NCBI GenBank assembly: GCA_016271365.2
Contig: JADMNL010000028.1
Location: 101,097,001 to 101,161,000, forward strand
Direction: 5' to 3'
Length of the DNA stretch: 64,000 bases
DNA from: Neoceratodus forsteri
Taxonomy: Eukaryota; Chordata; Ceratodontiformes; Ceratodontidae
Of this stretch, positions 32,693 to 44,555 are shown piece by piece. Every line of letters starts with the position of its first letter. Position 1 is the first letter of the stretch. The notes under the pieces were generated by a model. The model saw only the letters and a list, made by a program, of their open reading frames with translations. It did not search any database and had not been told where the DNA came from. The translations under genes and the position numbers were made by a program.

Positions 32693-34436
32693 TCAAATTC
32701 AAAGCATCTGCCCAATTTCCATAATGCCCTGACCCGTGCTGATCTTTTGGCAGATTGATGTAAATGGTATGCCTGTAGTGACCCTGTTTTAACATTACTT
32801 TTGATTTCCCTATAGGCCTCTACTGCATGATGATGGCGCATTGAGCTAGCCACATGTAGTATTTCAGCAAAGCAAATAATAACAAAATAGTATTTCTTTT
32901 TTGGTTATGATTGCTTTCCACTGGTCTGACAGCAGACCTGAAACTGCTTTTTCATACTGTCTTGTACCGAAACCTGTTTCCCAAATCATTCCAAAAACCT
33001 GTAAGGTACAGGCACTCTGGAAAAAAGAGGTTCTTGTCTTCAGAATATCAGGGCATTCAGGTCTAGGGCAATTACTGTCACCTAGGCCTTATGGGTACCT
33101 TTAACATTTAATCTCTCATGACATGAAAGCCAAACGGTATCCCATGTGTAAACCGGTAGCCGTGGTGGAGAAGTTCAAGCACCCTGGGACATTGAGTACT
33201 TGGATACCTATTTGGAAAAAAAAAAAAACAACACATCTGGTGCTATCACTGTATCTACTACTGTTATATACAATTGGTTCCTGGAAAGTTGCAGAATTGG
33301 CCATAAGAAACATGCCAAGTTCTAAGTTTCCTCATGGTTTCACAAATACAGCATGGAAATCTCATATGGCACCACAAAGGCAGATGTATGGTGCCAGCTT
33401 GCCAAGAAGGCAGAAGTGTGTCCAGCCAATCTTGAACTAGTGGCACCCACCCTTTCAGTTTTTATGAAAAGATAAATTGAAAATTGAGAAAAAAAATTAG
33501 AACAATAAAATAGGGTGTAGCATGCTTAAATCCCTTTTGGAAATGCTCCTGTATGTTGTATCTCTCAATGGTGTTTAGCTGGCTCCCCAAATGAGCTGAA
33601 AGGATAAAGATCCGTGCCTCCATTCTAAGAGGGGTGGCAATACTACACTTACATACAGAAAATTGGGAACAGAAGTGTTTTACACAGCATCACTCTCTTT
33701 TGTTTATACTATATATGGACCATGACTTCCAGATAGACACCTTCCAGTTGACTTGTGAACAGCCTGCTCCCAAATAACTTGCCTTAACCCTTAGGCTGCT
33801 GACAGAATCAGAACGCATAGCAATTCTGGACTGATATATCAATTGGCACAGCAAGTGTGAAATCTCCATTCCCAAACAATAACCCCCAAATTTTAACAGT
33901 TACATGTATGAATGAGATCTGATCTATTACTGGGGGATCTGGTATCATAGCATTCCCAATTGCAATTCCTTTTACTTTTCTTGCAGTTTATCATTGACCC
34001 AGAAGCTCCAGAAAATTCTTGGAAAACATCATAAACTGACACCAGATGCAGTATCCTTAAGCAAAATACAGGTATCATCTGAGTATGCCATTGCTACTAA
34101 ATTTGTTTGTATTGGACTGGGAGTCTTACCTCTTATTTGCTGATGTTATTCTAGTATCCTAAGTAATGAGTCCAAACACAACACATACAGTAGGGGCTTA
34201 ATCATACTCATTTTCAAATATGTATTAGTTTGGAGAGCACAGTGGTGCGCTGAGTTGATAGTAATGGAAGACTGTTTTTAAATACTATTTTTTGTATTTT
34301 AGAGGGCATGACAGCACTCTCCAAACTAAAACATCACAAAACCTGAGAGCACGGGGGCAGTGCATGCTCAGACTTGGGACCAAGAAGAGGAAAGGATCAG
34401 GTAGCCGGGTCCTCCAACTAAGAATTTATGATTCCT
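32693..34436 (-). mobile_element. Tx1/L1-type LINE, RT palm to C-terminus
   Basis: Degenerate minus-strand LINE. In sense: a DDTCILLKDTASGVSLM-like stretch (RT active box region, about 34075-34040), KVKGIAIGNAMIPDPP (about 33980-33930), then a C-terminal zinc-like block CPRPECPDILKTRTSFFQSA (about 33085-33010) and a KKEILFCYYLL segment. Stops and frameshifts are many. It continues upstream at 34963-35552 beyond a SINE. The Tx1-like label rests on order and wording of these blocks. Confidence 0.65.
34226..34365. mobile_element. Small hairpin MITE
   Basis: TTAGTTTGGAGAGCACAGTG (about 34226-34245) pairs with CAGCACTCTCCAAACTAA (about 34311-34328). The following ACATCACAAAACC and GAGAGCACGGGGG match, inverted, the hairpin at 7706-7757. 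It sits inside the Tx1-like LINE. Confidence 0.6.
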
Positions 34437-34946
34437 GCCGGCCCATCGGCGCAGCAGTTGGATTTCCACTTGCGACGCTGGTGACCCATGTTCGGGAATG
34501 GACCCGGGTCGCTGGCGGGCCAGCTGGGGGAGAAGGATAGAGGTCCTATGGACTGCCTCCTCTCCAGGGGGAGGGTGGGAAGTGCCGCATGAGACGGACT
34601 TCTGGCGGAGGCCGAGCCGCGCAGCTACCAGCTAGTATGTACGGAGGCGGGCAGACGCTGGACGCCATTGCACATCCCCGCCTCCCAGAGGAAAAACAGA
34701 AAAGGAGGGGTGGATCCTCCATCAACATGAAGCCCTCCCCGGGCTTCAATTAGCCACCATCACCTGCAGTCCCAACTAGTTACTGGTTCTGCAGCACTGG
34801 TATTAGGGGAACCAGTGCTGTGGCCCCTCCCAGGAGGGTAAGCCAAGGTGACCAGGAGATACAGGCAATTGACGGTTGGTGGAGGCAGGGGTATGACCAG
34901 GGCAGACCTTGATGGAGACCCACAGAAAAAAGGGTACAAAAAAAAA
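34437..34946 (+). mobile_element. tRNA-derived SINE (copy 5), perfect target duplication
   Basis: The best-defined copy, 510 bp with a 16-bp perfect duplication AGAATTTATGATTCCT at 34421-34436 and 34947-34962. The head is GCCGGCCCATCGGCGCAGCAG, the B-box-like segment CATGTTCGGGAATGGACC near 34488, the body is GC rich and the tail is ACAAAAAAAAAA. It interrupts the Tx1-like LINE RT. The perfect flank suggests recent insertion. Confidence 0.92.
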
Positions 34947-34962
34947 AGAATTTATGATTCCT

Positions 34963-35552
34963 TCCCTTAGTTATAGAGGCTATAAAACTTGTAGAAGTGG
35001 ACTTTTAAGTATTTTAGAGGTAAGCTGCTACTAGGGGGCTTAAGGAAAGCACCAAAACTGGTATTCTTTAAGGGGGCAACCCAGACAAACCCCACAATGT
35101 ACCTTCACTGCCTGACCCCTTAAGCCATTCACTACAAACAAATGCTTCTTGATATAACAAGGAAATCCAGCTTCTGAATACAGTTGGAATCCCATACTTA
35201 TTCAGAACTTCAAACGTAAAGTCATGTGATATACTGTCAAAGGCCTTGGCCTGATCGATAGTATGTGTCCTGCCAAAAGACTAAGGTTTCCTCTCCCAGA
35301 TTTCTTTCAAAAGTATTAAATTGTCTAAAATAGTCCTGTTGGGTAAAGCACAGACTGGAAGTGACTACAAAGACATCCAGCTAGACCTGATAATCTAAGT
35401 GTTAAATTTTTTGTTAACATTTTCATATCCTGCCCACATTTAGTAGACTCAGGGGTCCTTCAGTTACTCAACTTTTCTTATCTCCTTTTTCAAAGAGAAA
35501 GACCATAAGAGCCTCTAATATTGAAACTGACATCTTCCCAGATTCCAAGATC
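34963..35552 (-). pseudogene. Tx1/L1-type LINE, RT fingers and palm
   Basis: In sense from the right: LFEKGDKKS, a PLSLLNVGRI block, then IDQAKAFDSISHDFTFEVL (motif A, about 35260-35205) followed by YGIPTVFRSWISLLYQEA. Motif B is frameshifted. This is the upstream part of the LINE that continues at 34436. Its right side is cut by the Harbinger relic beginning at 35553. Confidence 0.75.
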
Positions 35553-35817
35553 TGGGGCAGGATTCACAAAGAAGGCCAAAAATCCCACAGCTGCAGAAAA
35601 AAAGCCTGCAGCACTGCGGAAACGCAGCTGCAGGATATTCACAAAGGCAAGTGGTGCACGTGCGCAATTCCGCAAATAAGCTCATTTGTGGCATTCCACA
35701 CATGTGGAAAATGCACACGTGCTGATCCGCACCTGCAGGAGCACTTAAAAAGAGCCTCAGGAGGAACACAGTTCACACCCCGAGGATCAATGGAGGACAA
35801 GCAGGAGACTATCAAAC

Positions 35818-36558
35818 ATGAATCCAAACCAGCAGCCACAGAAAAGCCCGCAGCATGCCACACAGCAGGGAGCTGAACAGCAGCAGCATGCCTACCAGTA
35901 CATGCAACAGAATGGAGGACCAGCACAAGAGCAGCACAGCAACAGCACCCAGGAATGGGGAATACAGGACAGCCCACAGCACAGAGATGGCAGCAGCAGC
36001 AGTACAGGCATGCACAGCAACAACAGACAGGTGTGTACGGAATACAACAGGCACAATACCAACCGCCATACATCCCACAGCCACAGGTGCCAACACAGCA
36101 GCTAGCCTATGCACAACAGGCAGCACTGTTTGCACAGCAGGGGCAACAACAGCAGAACCTGCCCCAGCTGCAACAACAGCCCCAGTGGACACAGCAGCAA
36201 CACAGTACACTCCTACAGCCGGTGGCACCACAGCAGCAGAGCCAGCGGCCAGGAAGAACAAACAGCAAGTGGCACAGTAAGCAGAAGCATACGGGCATCA
36301 AACTGGACATCACGAGAGGAGGAGGAGGAGGTGGTGTTGGTGGTCATGAAGCTGATGCCAACCATGATGTGCTCCATAGCAGGTCCACACCAAAGGCTGC
36401 CAAGGCCAAAATATAGGACAAAATCCACTAGAAGGTGAATGCAGTGGGTACAGCAAACAGGGATGTAAAGGCCCTAAAAAAGAAGCATGATGACATCAGA
36501 CGAAGGGCCAAGGAGAAGCTGGCACAAATAAGATGGTCAAGCCAACAAACTGGTAAGT
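35818..36558 (+). pseudogene. Harbinger Myb/SANT-like DNA-binding protein, Q-rich N-terminus
   Basis: The early part is Gln-rich (for example NPNQQPQKSPQHATQQ, then AQQAALFAQQGQQQQNL). A frame shift lies among the GAG repeats near 36315-36330; after it come ANHDVLHSRSTPKAAKAKI and, past a stop at about 36414, KVNAVGTANRDVKALKKK and DIRRRAKEKLAQIRW (to about 36545). That is the helical DNA-binding domain of the accessory Harbinger protein, which brings transposase to DNA and nucleus. GTAAGTG at 36552-36558 looks like a splice donor, so an intron followed. Three lesions show it is dead. The antisense ORFs here (35639-36261) are shadows. Confidence 0.72.
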
Positions 36559-37961
36559 GAAAAAGTTGCACACCAATTATATAGCAATGTCCATGTAGTT
36601 GTAGCCACATGGTAATCACTGTTGAGGAGGGTGACCACTGTTTAAGAAGCGAAAAGTGATACAGTCCCCACTGAAACAAGATGTGTTCCAGGATAGCACA
36701 GAAGCTGGACCAATGCAACAGACGTGTCCCCTAGAAAATCAGTAATAAGGTTCAGTAGTGTAGTAGCTCAGTTGCTGCCAATTGTGTCTGAACGATGCAT
36801 GTTCGGGGGGGGGGTTAGGAGTAGGATGAGCCCATATGCAGATGACTCCAATGTGGGAGCACTGGCTGATGGGGACATAGTGAGAGAGACCATCCAGAGG
36901 GACAAATGTCAGCATGGTGTTGATGGGGAAACAGTGACATACATGTCCAACCCCTGTCCTGGATGCAGCAAGGAGGCGAGGCAAGGATGTATGTCAGAGA
37001 CACAGGTAGACCAGAACACAAAACACACTAGGCACCCAATGTCACACTGTCCATGATGTGTCAGGAGCACATGACTGGACAGGGTGAGAGGGTACACAAT
37101 GTAAAAGGTATGGAATGGCACAAGGATCTACAAATGTGAGTATTGTAGGGCCTGCAATACTGTCCCACATGTGAGGCCAGGCAACATGACCAGTAGGCCT
37201 GCCCCAGGAGAGCAATGGTAGCACTCATGTAGGGATCTGCCACTGGGAAAGAGGTAGGGTGTCTGTGCAAATGTGCCACAGCATGAGCAATGTGAGGTGT
37301 AAAACCGGCTGCAATAGGGAGGTCAACAGCGTCTGCCCTGCATTGCCACCAATAGCTACAGTGCAGCAGTGAGGTACAGTTATGTAGGGCAAGCAACAGC
37401 TGACAACATGCTGTCCCAGGGTGGTGGATACTGACAAGGTGGGGTATAACAGAAGGGATATACATTGGAAGTGGGACACACAGGCTAAGGGGTGGCAACA
37501 GAGACAGAACACAGGAAGCCACAAATGCTGGCAACAAACATGAACCACCTAATGCTTGTGGACATGAACATATGTAGATGCTGGCATGACCACACACACA
37601 CACACACACACACAGAGGAAATGGATGACAGGGAGCAGACAGAGAGGTGAACCATCAATGACATGGCACTGTGCAAGGGTCAGTACTGTTATCATGTCAA
37701 CCACCATGCCTCACAATGGTACGCGGATCCTAGCTCATACCACCACCAACACCACAACCACCACAAACACACCACGGGCACAAGGTGCACATCAGGGATG
37801 TGCCCATAACAACACATGGCACGGCAATACACGGAGCTCTGTGTGAAGCTCTGTGGCCTGCACGTGACAGAGACTGCAGCAATGGGATGCACGTGGGCCA
37901 CAGTTCAGATACTGGAACAGTACAGGGGCACAAACACACACAATGCAGCTGGACATGATAT
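36559..37961. other. Degraded Harbinger interior, no gene seen
   Basis: A G run at 36805-36814, the (AC)12 run at 37591-37614 and a CACCACCAACACCACAAC tract near 37740 are the only notable items. The 182-residue minus-strand frame 37061-37609 is Cys/His rich without domain features and was not accepted as a gene. Confidence 0.45.
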
Positions 37962-38812
37962 TTGCCCCCAGTCCCATGTCAGGAGGTGCACTTGCAGGCC
38001 GTGGTGGTTAAGAGGGCATTTTTGAAATGGGCTTTGAAGAGGTGGGAAGTGCCTAGCCAGTGGAGCATGGCTGATGGGCCGTTCCAGAGCCTAGGGGCAG
38101 CAACAGAGAAGGCTCTCTGCCCCATCTCAGTTGCAGTCCAGGGATGGTCACAGAGACATTGAGAGGAGAACCTCAGTTTGCATGTTCCATACTTGATACT
38201 AAGGAGGCTTGTTAGAGGGGAGATAACCCTGTCATGAAGGGATTTGTCAATATGGGTGTCCATGAAGTAGTCACAGTGGGCCTGAGGAGACATCCAGCCA
38301 AGCTTTGTGTAAAGGGCACAGTGGTGGGTGTAGTTCAGCACAAGTGCTACAAACCTGCAGATGCTGTTGAAGATGGTATTGAGTTGTGCAAGGCACCGAT
38401 TTGAGGTCTGGAAGATAGGAGAGCAATAGTCCAGGAAGGGTGAGAGTGTGACTTGAGCAATGGCTAGATGCATCTCCGTGGTCAGAAGGTGCTTAAGGCA
38501 GTAGCAGCTGCTCAGTTTCTAGTTCACCCACTTAACTACTTGCACAATGTGATCAGCGAATATTAGGGAGGGGTCAAGGGTGACCCCCCCCAGGTATTTT
38601 AAAGTCATTACTTGTTCAAAGGAAGGCCCCATCTGAAGTCAGAATGCTTGAGTTTTTTTTTTGCTCTGCAGTGCATTTGGCAAGCCTCGGTTTGGACCCA
38701 AAAAACATTGCCTTTGTTTTGTTTTTTTGGTATTAACAAGTAATCTGTTACATGCAAACCAATTTTAGACAGACCCATATTTCCTGGAGAGGGATACATT
38801 TGATGGGCTATC
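37962..38812 (-). pseudogene. L2-like LINE, C-terminal end of RT (distal segment)
   Basis: In sense from the right: TKKTKAMFFGSKPRLAKC-like block (about 38720-38660), VTLDPSLIFADHIVQVVKW (about 38585-38530), then an open frame 37979-38473 with LSPFLDYCSPIFQTSNRCL and the family end GQRAFSVAAPRLWNGPSAML and FKAHFKNALL. This C-terminal pattern is typical of L2/CR1-group LINEs. Its upstream partner is at 47129-50640; the intervening 8.3 kb is a nested L1. Confidence 0.82.
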
Positions 38813-41486
38813 ACTCCTTTTTTCCCCAAAAATAATCTTTATTGATATTTATATATTAAATTTCCAAATACGCAGCAACCTGTACATTATTAAATATAAT
38901 GCAAAATAAAACAATAATAAGCAGTCTTACTGATCTGCATTATTTATACACGTCTAAATAAATCATAAATCCCCTACCAATAGAGAAAGTGCAGTCTAAA
39001 AACTTGTTACACAGTGTCTTCTCCCCCACACTTGCTGGTAATGGTCAGATTAGCAATGTTATACCCATGCTTCAGGAAGGCCATTATAATCTCATCAATG
39101 GGGGATGTTGTTCTTGAATTTCTCTCCATGGTGTCCTATAGATGTCATCCACAGACTCATCTAAGTTATACAATAATTTTTCAAATAATATGGTTACTCC
39201 TAAGTGTATTCCACCGTTTATTTATTGCAAAGTCTGGGAGATATTCGCAATTCCAGTTTTCTAAAATCAGTCTCTTCATAGCCAAGATTGCTAATGAAAA
39301 GATTTTACAATGTGCTTGATTTAGTATCACCAGTTGTGTTATAGAAAAAGATTGGATTTTAGTGGAATAGGGATCCTTAATATATTTTGAAGGATGTCCC
39401 TAAATTTGTTCCACTAATTTCGCATATATGGACATCGCCACAAACAGTGATAGAATGATCCTTGCAAACCACACCCATGCCAGCAGTTATCACTGTAAGA
39501 TTTGTTAAATTTAGATATCTGGACTGGGGCATAATAGGCCCTTTCAAGTATTTTCTACTGTATGGTTTTATTTTTAGCAGAAATGTAATTTTTGTTAGCC
39601 AAGATTCTCAGTTTCGTCCATTGTTGTTGAGGAAAGTTTAGACCTGTGTCTTGGTTTCATTTCTTATTTATATTTGTTCTATTATCCTTATTTCCTGATA
39701 TAATCAAATTATAAGTTCTAGTAAGTAACTTTTCCTTACCCTTTTTAATACTTTTCTCTTGTTGCTTTTGAATAGATGTAAAATTAGTCGGATCGTGGTA
39801 AAGGGCTTGGCAATATCTAAGAAATTTATGTTGTAATGAATAATATGTCAGGTGGTTTAAGTTGTATCCATCAAGCCTTAATTTTAATTGACTATATGTA
39901 AGAAATTTCCCATCCATTAGTAGGTCATTCCATGTATGAAGATTTTTATTTAAAAAAAAAAAAAACTTATTACTGATTGTATTTTTCTTACTCCATAATT
40001 CTCTACTGGTCCATATATTAAGCTATAACCATGGTAAATTCAATTTACCTTTTTTATTATTGATAATTTTAATAAGAGTAAGCCATGAAATAAAGTAGTA
40101 GTACTTTCCTTTTAGATGAGCCAAGTCTAAAAGATCCTTAATATTTATATTATCTTTGATTATGTAAATTAATTAACCTTGGAACAAAACCATATCCACG
40201 TCATCCAAAAAAAAAAAAAAAGACCATCCCCATAACATGTTAATTACATGAGACTGCATATATTTCAAGGGGTCAAGACTACCTAATCCTTCAAATTCTC
40301 TTGGAGTGATTAATAAAGACCAGGCTATACGAGGTTTGTCTCCTTACCATAACATTTTTTTTAAATCATTGACCCAGGGTAGTGGTGGAGCACCACAGTG
40401 TTTTGTATAACAAAAATATAGTGTGGCATAGCCATCATTTTTAAAGTATCCACTGTGCTCCATAATGATAGCGATATATTTCTCCAATTTTCTAATAAAT
40501 GCTGAATGTTTTGTTTGGCAAGATTGAAATTTGTTTTAATATAATCCATGTACTTGATTCGCTCTTTTGTAATGCTGCACTGTAACCTTGTTCCATTACT
40601 GTATTTGTATCCTTCTGTAACTAATTCCGGGTTGCCCCTGAAAAAGGGACCATTGGGGCTCAGTGGGCCTACCCGGTTATCAAAATTGAATAAATAATAT
40701 TTTGATCCACTGTAAGTGTTGCACCTAAATATTTTATATTAGTGTCTATTTTAAAGTCATTCTCTAATTCGGTTATAGACTGATTTGGATTTTGAGATCT
40801 TCATTATTATAGACTTGTTTTTTAGTCTATACCCAGAAACAGAAGAAAATTGTTCTATTTCTTGCAAAAAAAAAAGAGCCTTCAATGAGGCATGTATGTT
40901 TTTAAAAAGTAGTAATATGTCATTCTCGAACACACAATTTAAAATGCTCATACCCCAAATCAGCTCCTTCAATTTTCTGATTAGCTCTCATATTTTGCAA
41001 TAGGTGTTCCAAGCAAGGTATAAATATGGTAGGGGATAATGGGCACCCCTGTCTTACTCCATTCAGCATGGCAAAGTCCTCAGTAAGAAATGAGTTAATC
41101 TGGAATCGAGCATTAGTTTTACTGTACAAGTGTTGTATTAATGTTAGTAGCTGAGATGGAAGATTTCAGGCTTTCAATACTTCAAACATATAAGCTCTGT
41201 TTATCACATCAAAAGCATTACTTGCATCTAGAGCTACTGTGTAAACAATAGCCTCCTTAAATGCCTTACATATGTTCACGAGCTGAAAAATGGCTTGCAA
41301 TTTCCTTGTAGCTTGAGGGACAGTATGACCTTTTACAAAACCATATTGGTTCTTATGAATATGTTTTTTAAATATGGTTGGATCCTATTATTAAACAGTT
41401 TAGCTAAAATTTTGTAGTCTTGAGTTTAATAAAGCTATCGGTCTGTAGCTATCAGGAGCATCAGTCAGTTTGCCATCTTAATGAAT

Positions 41487-41631
41487 TAAGGTATACCGTG
41501 TACAAGGCGACCGCAATTGAGCACTTTCAAAAAGGGCGACTCAGTCATGGCGCCTGTGTACAGGGCTACCCTGGCAGGGTAGCAACTGGATATGGGGGTA
41601 GACTACTACAGTGACGGTGTGTGTGTGTATA

Positions 41632-41677
<46 letters not shown>

Positions 41678-42050
41678 CACACACACACACATATGTGGTG
41701 GGAGGTGGTATATGGGGTGTAGTGCGGTGGTGGCTGCTGACCTGGCCATGTGGCGTGGTGGGTAGGTGGGCTGGGAGGTGCTGGGTTCAATTCTGGCCAT
41801 GACTGTTTTTGCATCGGCTCGGGTTTTCTATTTTGTTAAGTTTACACACAACCCGTCATGCACCCCATTGGAGCTGAGAATCCTTTAGTGGGGGCAGGGG
41901 CAGCCCCATCAAATAGTAAATCAGTCACAGCTTCAGTTGCTGCGAGTGTATATCCTTTAATTCATTTTCAGCAATGTACACTCTCCCTAATGGTGATCGC
42001 TATTCTGCAATCACCGTTAGCACATGGAACCTGAATTAATATGACTTTTG
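41487..42050. mobile_element. Insertion with tRNA-like segment in the L1
   Basis: L1 RT coding is interrupted between about 42050 and 41487. The plus strand carries GTGGCGTGGTGGGTAGGTGG and GGGTTCAATTCTGGCC (41735-41800), resembling Pol III A and B boxes of a second tRNA-derived SINE, then a GGCTCGGGTTTTC stretch. A GT/AT/AC microsatellite lies within. The end at 41980-42025 has AACGGTGATTGCAGAATAGC as a short palindrome with GCTATTCTGCAATCACCGTT. Superfamily uncertain. Confidence 0.55.
41617..41694. repeat. Compound (GT)n(AT)n(AC)n microsatellite
   Basis: A GT run, a TAT interruption, a further GT run, a long AT run and an AC run make a self-complementary tract that could form a cruciform and is prone to length change. 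Overlapping ORFs on both strands have no coding meaning. Confidence 0.95.
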
Positions 42051-42454
42051 CCTCTTGCATTGTTTTTTGAAGTTTGGCTTCTCCCTCCATCAACTGTTCT
42101 ATAATTCTTGAAAACCACAGAATTAAATCTTTAGCAAATGCCTGATAAAATTAATCAATCTGTCCAAGCCAGCCTATTTATACCTAAGCGCAGTTTTTAT
42201 AGTGTCTAAGATTTCGTTGTGGATGAAGGCTAAATGTTTAAATTGCATTTGTTTAAAGATAACTTTTTTAATGAATTCAGCCAAGCTTTAATAATCAATA
42301 TCAATCTTATTTTGGTTAATGGTTTTATAATGAATAATAAATACTTCAGCTATTTCTACATCTTTTGTTCTATTTATCCCGTTTGTCTTTTAGGGCAGTA
42401 ATAATATTACATTCTTTCCCTTTCCTTAATAAGCTCACTAACATGTTCCCTGAT

Positions 42455-42858
42455 TTATAGAAACATAGAATCTAACGGCAGATAAGGACCACTTGGCCCA
42501 CCCAGTCTGTCCATTTCCCTACCTACTGGATAAGCTGCAGATCCTAGTTAACCAGCAGCCTACTTCCTCCTACCCCCACCCCCTAGAATGGCCTTATGAC
42601 TGTCCCATGCATGCTTGAATTCCACCACTGATTTTGACTCCATAACCTCCTCCAGAAGGCCGTTCCATGCATCCACAACCCTCTCTGTGAAAAAATACTT
42701 CTTTAAATTACCTCTGAGCCGCCCCATCTTCAAATTGTGCCCTCTTGTTCTTGCACACCTCTTTTTTTGAAAGATGCTACCCTCTTGGACTTTGTTGATT
42801 CCCTTGAGGTACTTGAACGTTTCTATCATGTCCCCCCTCTCCCTCCTTTCCTCGATTA
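42455..42858 (-). mobile_element. CR1 LINE 3' end fragment
   Basis: A 400-bp severely 5'-truncated CR1: 3' end at TAGAAACATAGAATCTAACG, then the complement of a C-terminal frame 42560-42829 with MIETFKYLKGINKVQEGSIF, NLKKYFFTERVVDAWNGL. Same subfamily as 17561-19870. GATTTA/GATTAC at the edges may be the target duplication. It lies in the nested L1. Confidence 0.85.
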
Positions 42859-42898
42859 CACTTTATTATCAGTGTGAAAATATCTTGCACATTTAATG

Positions 42899-43467
42899 TT
42901 TTTTTTTTTTTTTTTGATGATCTACTTTTCTCCTCTCCGTGCCCTGAATCCGACTTCCCTTCAGGCATCCAAGGTCACCAGCACCCCTTCTACCCCCCCC
43001 CGAGCCCCTTCACCTCACATTGCAGCCTACCTCAAGGTAGCTTGGTGTTACCCTTTGCCGAGTGGGTCCCTCTCCTCTGAGGGGGAAGGCACCGGTTGGG
43101 GCAGCCCAGTACACTATATTTTTCCTCAGTCTTGGGTGCTGCTGAGACAGCCAGCCCACAGGAAGTCTTCCAGGTGTGCTGGTAGACCGGATGCTGTCAT
43201 CCGGCCAATCCAGAGTGTTTTTTCCATTTTCTGGTACTTCCCACATTGTGACACTTTTGTGCAGTGCTCCCGGTCTCCACTGGGGGCTGCTGTAGAGCAC
43301 AGTGACCCTGCAACCCACCCCAGGAGAAGAGAGCAGTCCTGTGGATGCTCAATCCTCTCCTTCCCCTGCCGACCCCCGATGACCCGAGTCCATTCCCAAA
43401 CCCAGGCCACCGGTGTGGTGTGAGGTAAGGCGCCAGCGCCTCAACCCTCTGCACCACCGGGCCAGCC
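42899..43467 (-). mobile_element. tRNA-derived SINE (copy 6)
   Basis: A poly-T tail at 42899-42916; the head in sense is GGGCTGGCCCGGTGGTGCAG (about 43467). GGTTTGGGAATGGACTCGGG lies at the B-box position. TTAATG flanks both sides (about 42893 and 43469). The ORFs within are shadows. Confidence 0.87.
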
Positions 43468-43739
43468 CTTAATGGTTTTTAGTATACAGCAAGTTTCTTG
43501 ATAGATCATATTTTGTTTTTTTTAATCTTGAATGCTGTCCATTCCTCTACATACTTATTATAATCTTACAGAATCAATTGATCAAGTTGTTTCAATTTTG
43601 CATCTATCAGAGTAGACTCTTGCTTCCTTAATTTGTTTAATTTACTCGGATAGGAAATTATGGCACTCCTTAAGGTTGCTTTAAAGGGGTCCCGTAGTTG
43701 AGAAATAGAAGTTTGCTCATAGTAATTGTAAACCAGTGT

Positions 43740-44172
43740 GTTTTTTTTTTTTAGCACCCCTCAGCAGAGCCAACAGGTAGCTGCAGCCCTCCCTCGGAGG
43801 GACTCATTCTCTGACCCGAGCGTGTCAGGTCATCATGGACCCTGTTGGCTCTCTGCCTCTTTCCACCTTCTCCCCTGAGCCCCCAAACCATGCAATGGGC
43901 AAGGCAGCTGCCCCCGCCTCTGCGGAAGCAGTCATACATCCCAGTGTCTCCCCTCTTCTGGGTGATGCACCTGTGCTGACACCCAGCCACCGCTAGGTGT
44001 CAGTCTACAGCATGCCACACTGTCCCCCCTCCCCAAGGAAGGAGGGTTGTCTACAGACGCTCAATCCTTCCATGCCCTGCTGACTCCTGAGCAACCCGAG
44101 TCTGTTCCTGAACCCGGGTCACTGGTGTGACACGTGGTGTGGCGTCCAGCCCCTCAACCCTCAGTGTCACCA
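43740..44172 (-). mobile_element. tRNA-derived SINE (copy 7)
   Basis: The tail is a T run at 43741-43753 and the head near 44172. The body contains the family CTCAATCCTTCCATGCCCTG and CCGAGTCTGTTCCTGAACCC words. ACCAGT occurs at both flanks. It interrupts the nested L1. Confidence 0.85.
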
Positions 44173-44272
44173 GTATTCTTGGATAACTTGCCTCATTAAT
44201 ATTAGAACACTTTGATTTTTTTAACGGATCATTGTTGAAGGTCTATTGATAGATGTAGCTCCTTTTGGAGTT

Positions 44273-44555
44273 CGGTGACCCACAGTAGATTGACACCCCA
44301 ACAGCGAAACCAGAAAAAGGACCATTACAGTGACAGTCACTGTAATGGTCCGGGTTTCATTGACGCTGTTTCTCCCGGTGTTCTTCACCCTCCCCAAAAC
44401 AACTCTAACCTGGAGTTGATTATATTTAAATGCAGGGGGTGCCCCCCACAAAAAACACTTGAAACATTGACAGCCCCATGTCGAGCGTTGACATTGTGCC
44501 ATCGCTGAGAGGGATGTTGGCAGAATATCTGTTGACAATCTGTGGTGCTTCCTTC
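44273..44555. mobile_element. MITE with perfect 33-bp internal palindrome
   Basis: GGAGTT occurs at 44267-44272 and 44556-44561 and may be the target duplication. Inside, GGACCATTACAGTGA (44319-44333) and TCACTGTAATGGTCC (44337-44351) are perfect inverted copies with a 3-bp spacer. The ends share a loose CCACAG-ATTG inverted repeat. It interrupts the L1 endonuclease C-terminus. Superfamily not assigned. Confidence 0.6.

Larger units (their letters stand above)
35553..37961 (+). mobile_element. Harbinger DNA transposon relic with Myb-like gene
   Basis: The left terminus GGGGCAGGATTCACAAAG (35553-35570) is the Harbinger-type TIR also seen at 927. Downstream lies a gene for the Myb/SANT-like partner protein (35818-36558) and then about 1.4 kb of degraded sequence with an (AC)12 run (37591-37614) and CCA/CAA-rich tracts. 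I found no matching right TIR and no recognisable DDE transposase. The right end may be lost where the L2-like LINE begins. Confidence 0.65.

Noticed and set aside
35639..36261. Antisense frames of 144 and 149 codons over the Q-rich gene
   Set aside because: They are complements of CAG/CAA repeats, giving Cys/Ala/Val-rich text; the sense frame has the Harbinger motif.
37061..37609. 182-codon open frame on the minus strand
   Set aside because: Cys/His/Leu-rich translation with an opening of repeated Cys-Val from the (AC)n tract, no domain pattern, inside degraded Harbinger sequence.
41735..41800. Possible tRNA gene
   Set aside because: A and B box-like words are present, but the acceptor stem and cloverleaf do not pair; more likely a SINE head.
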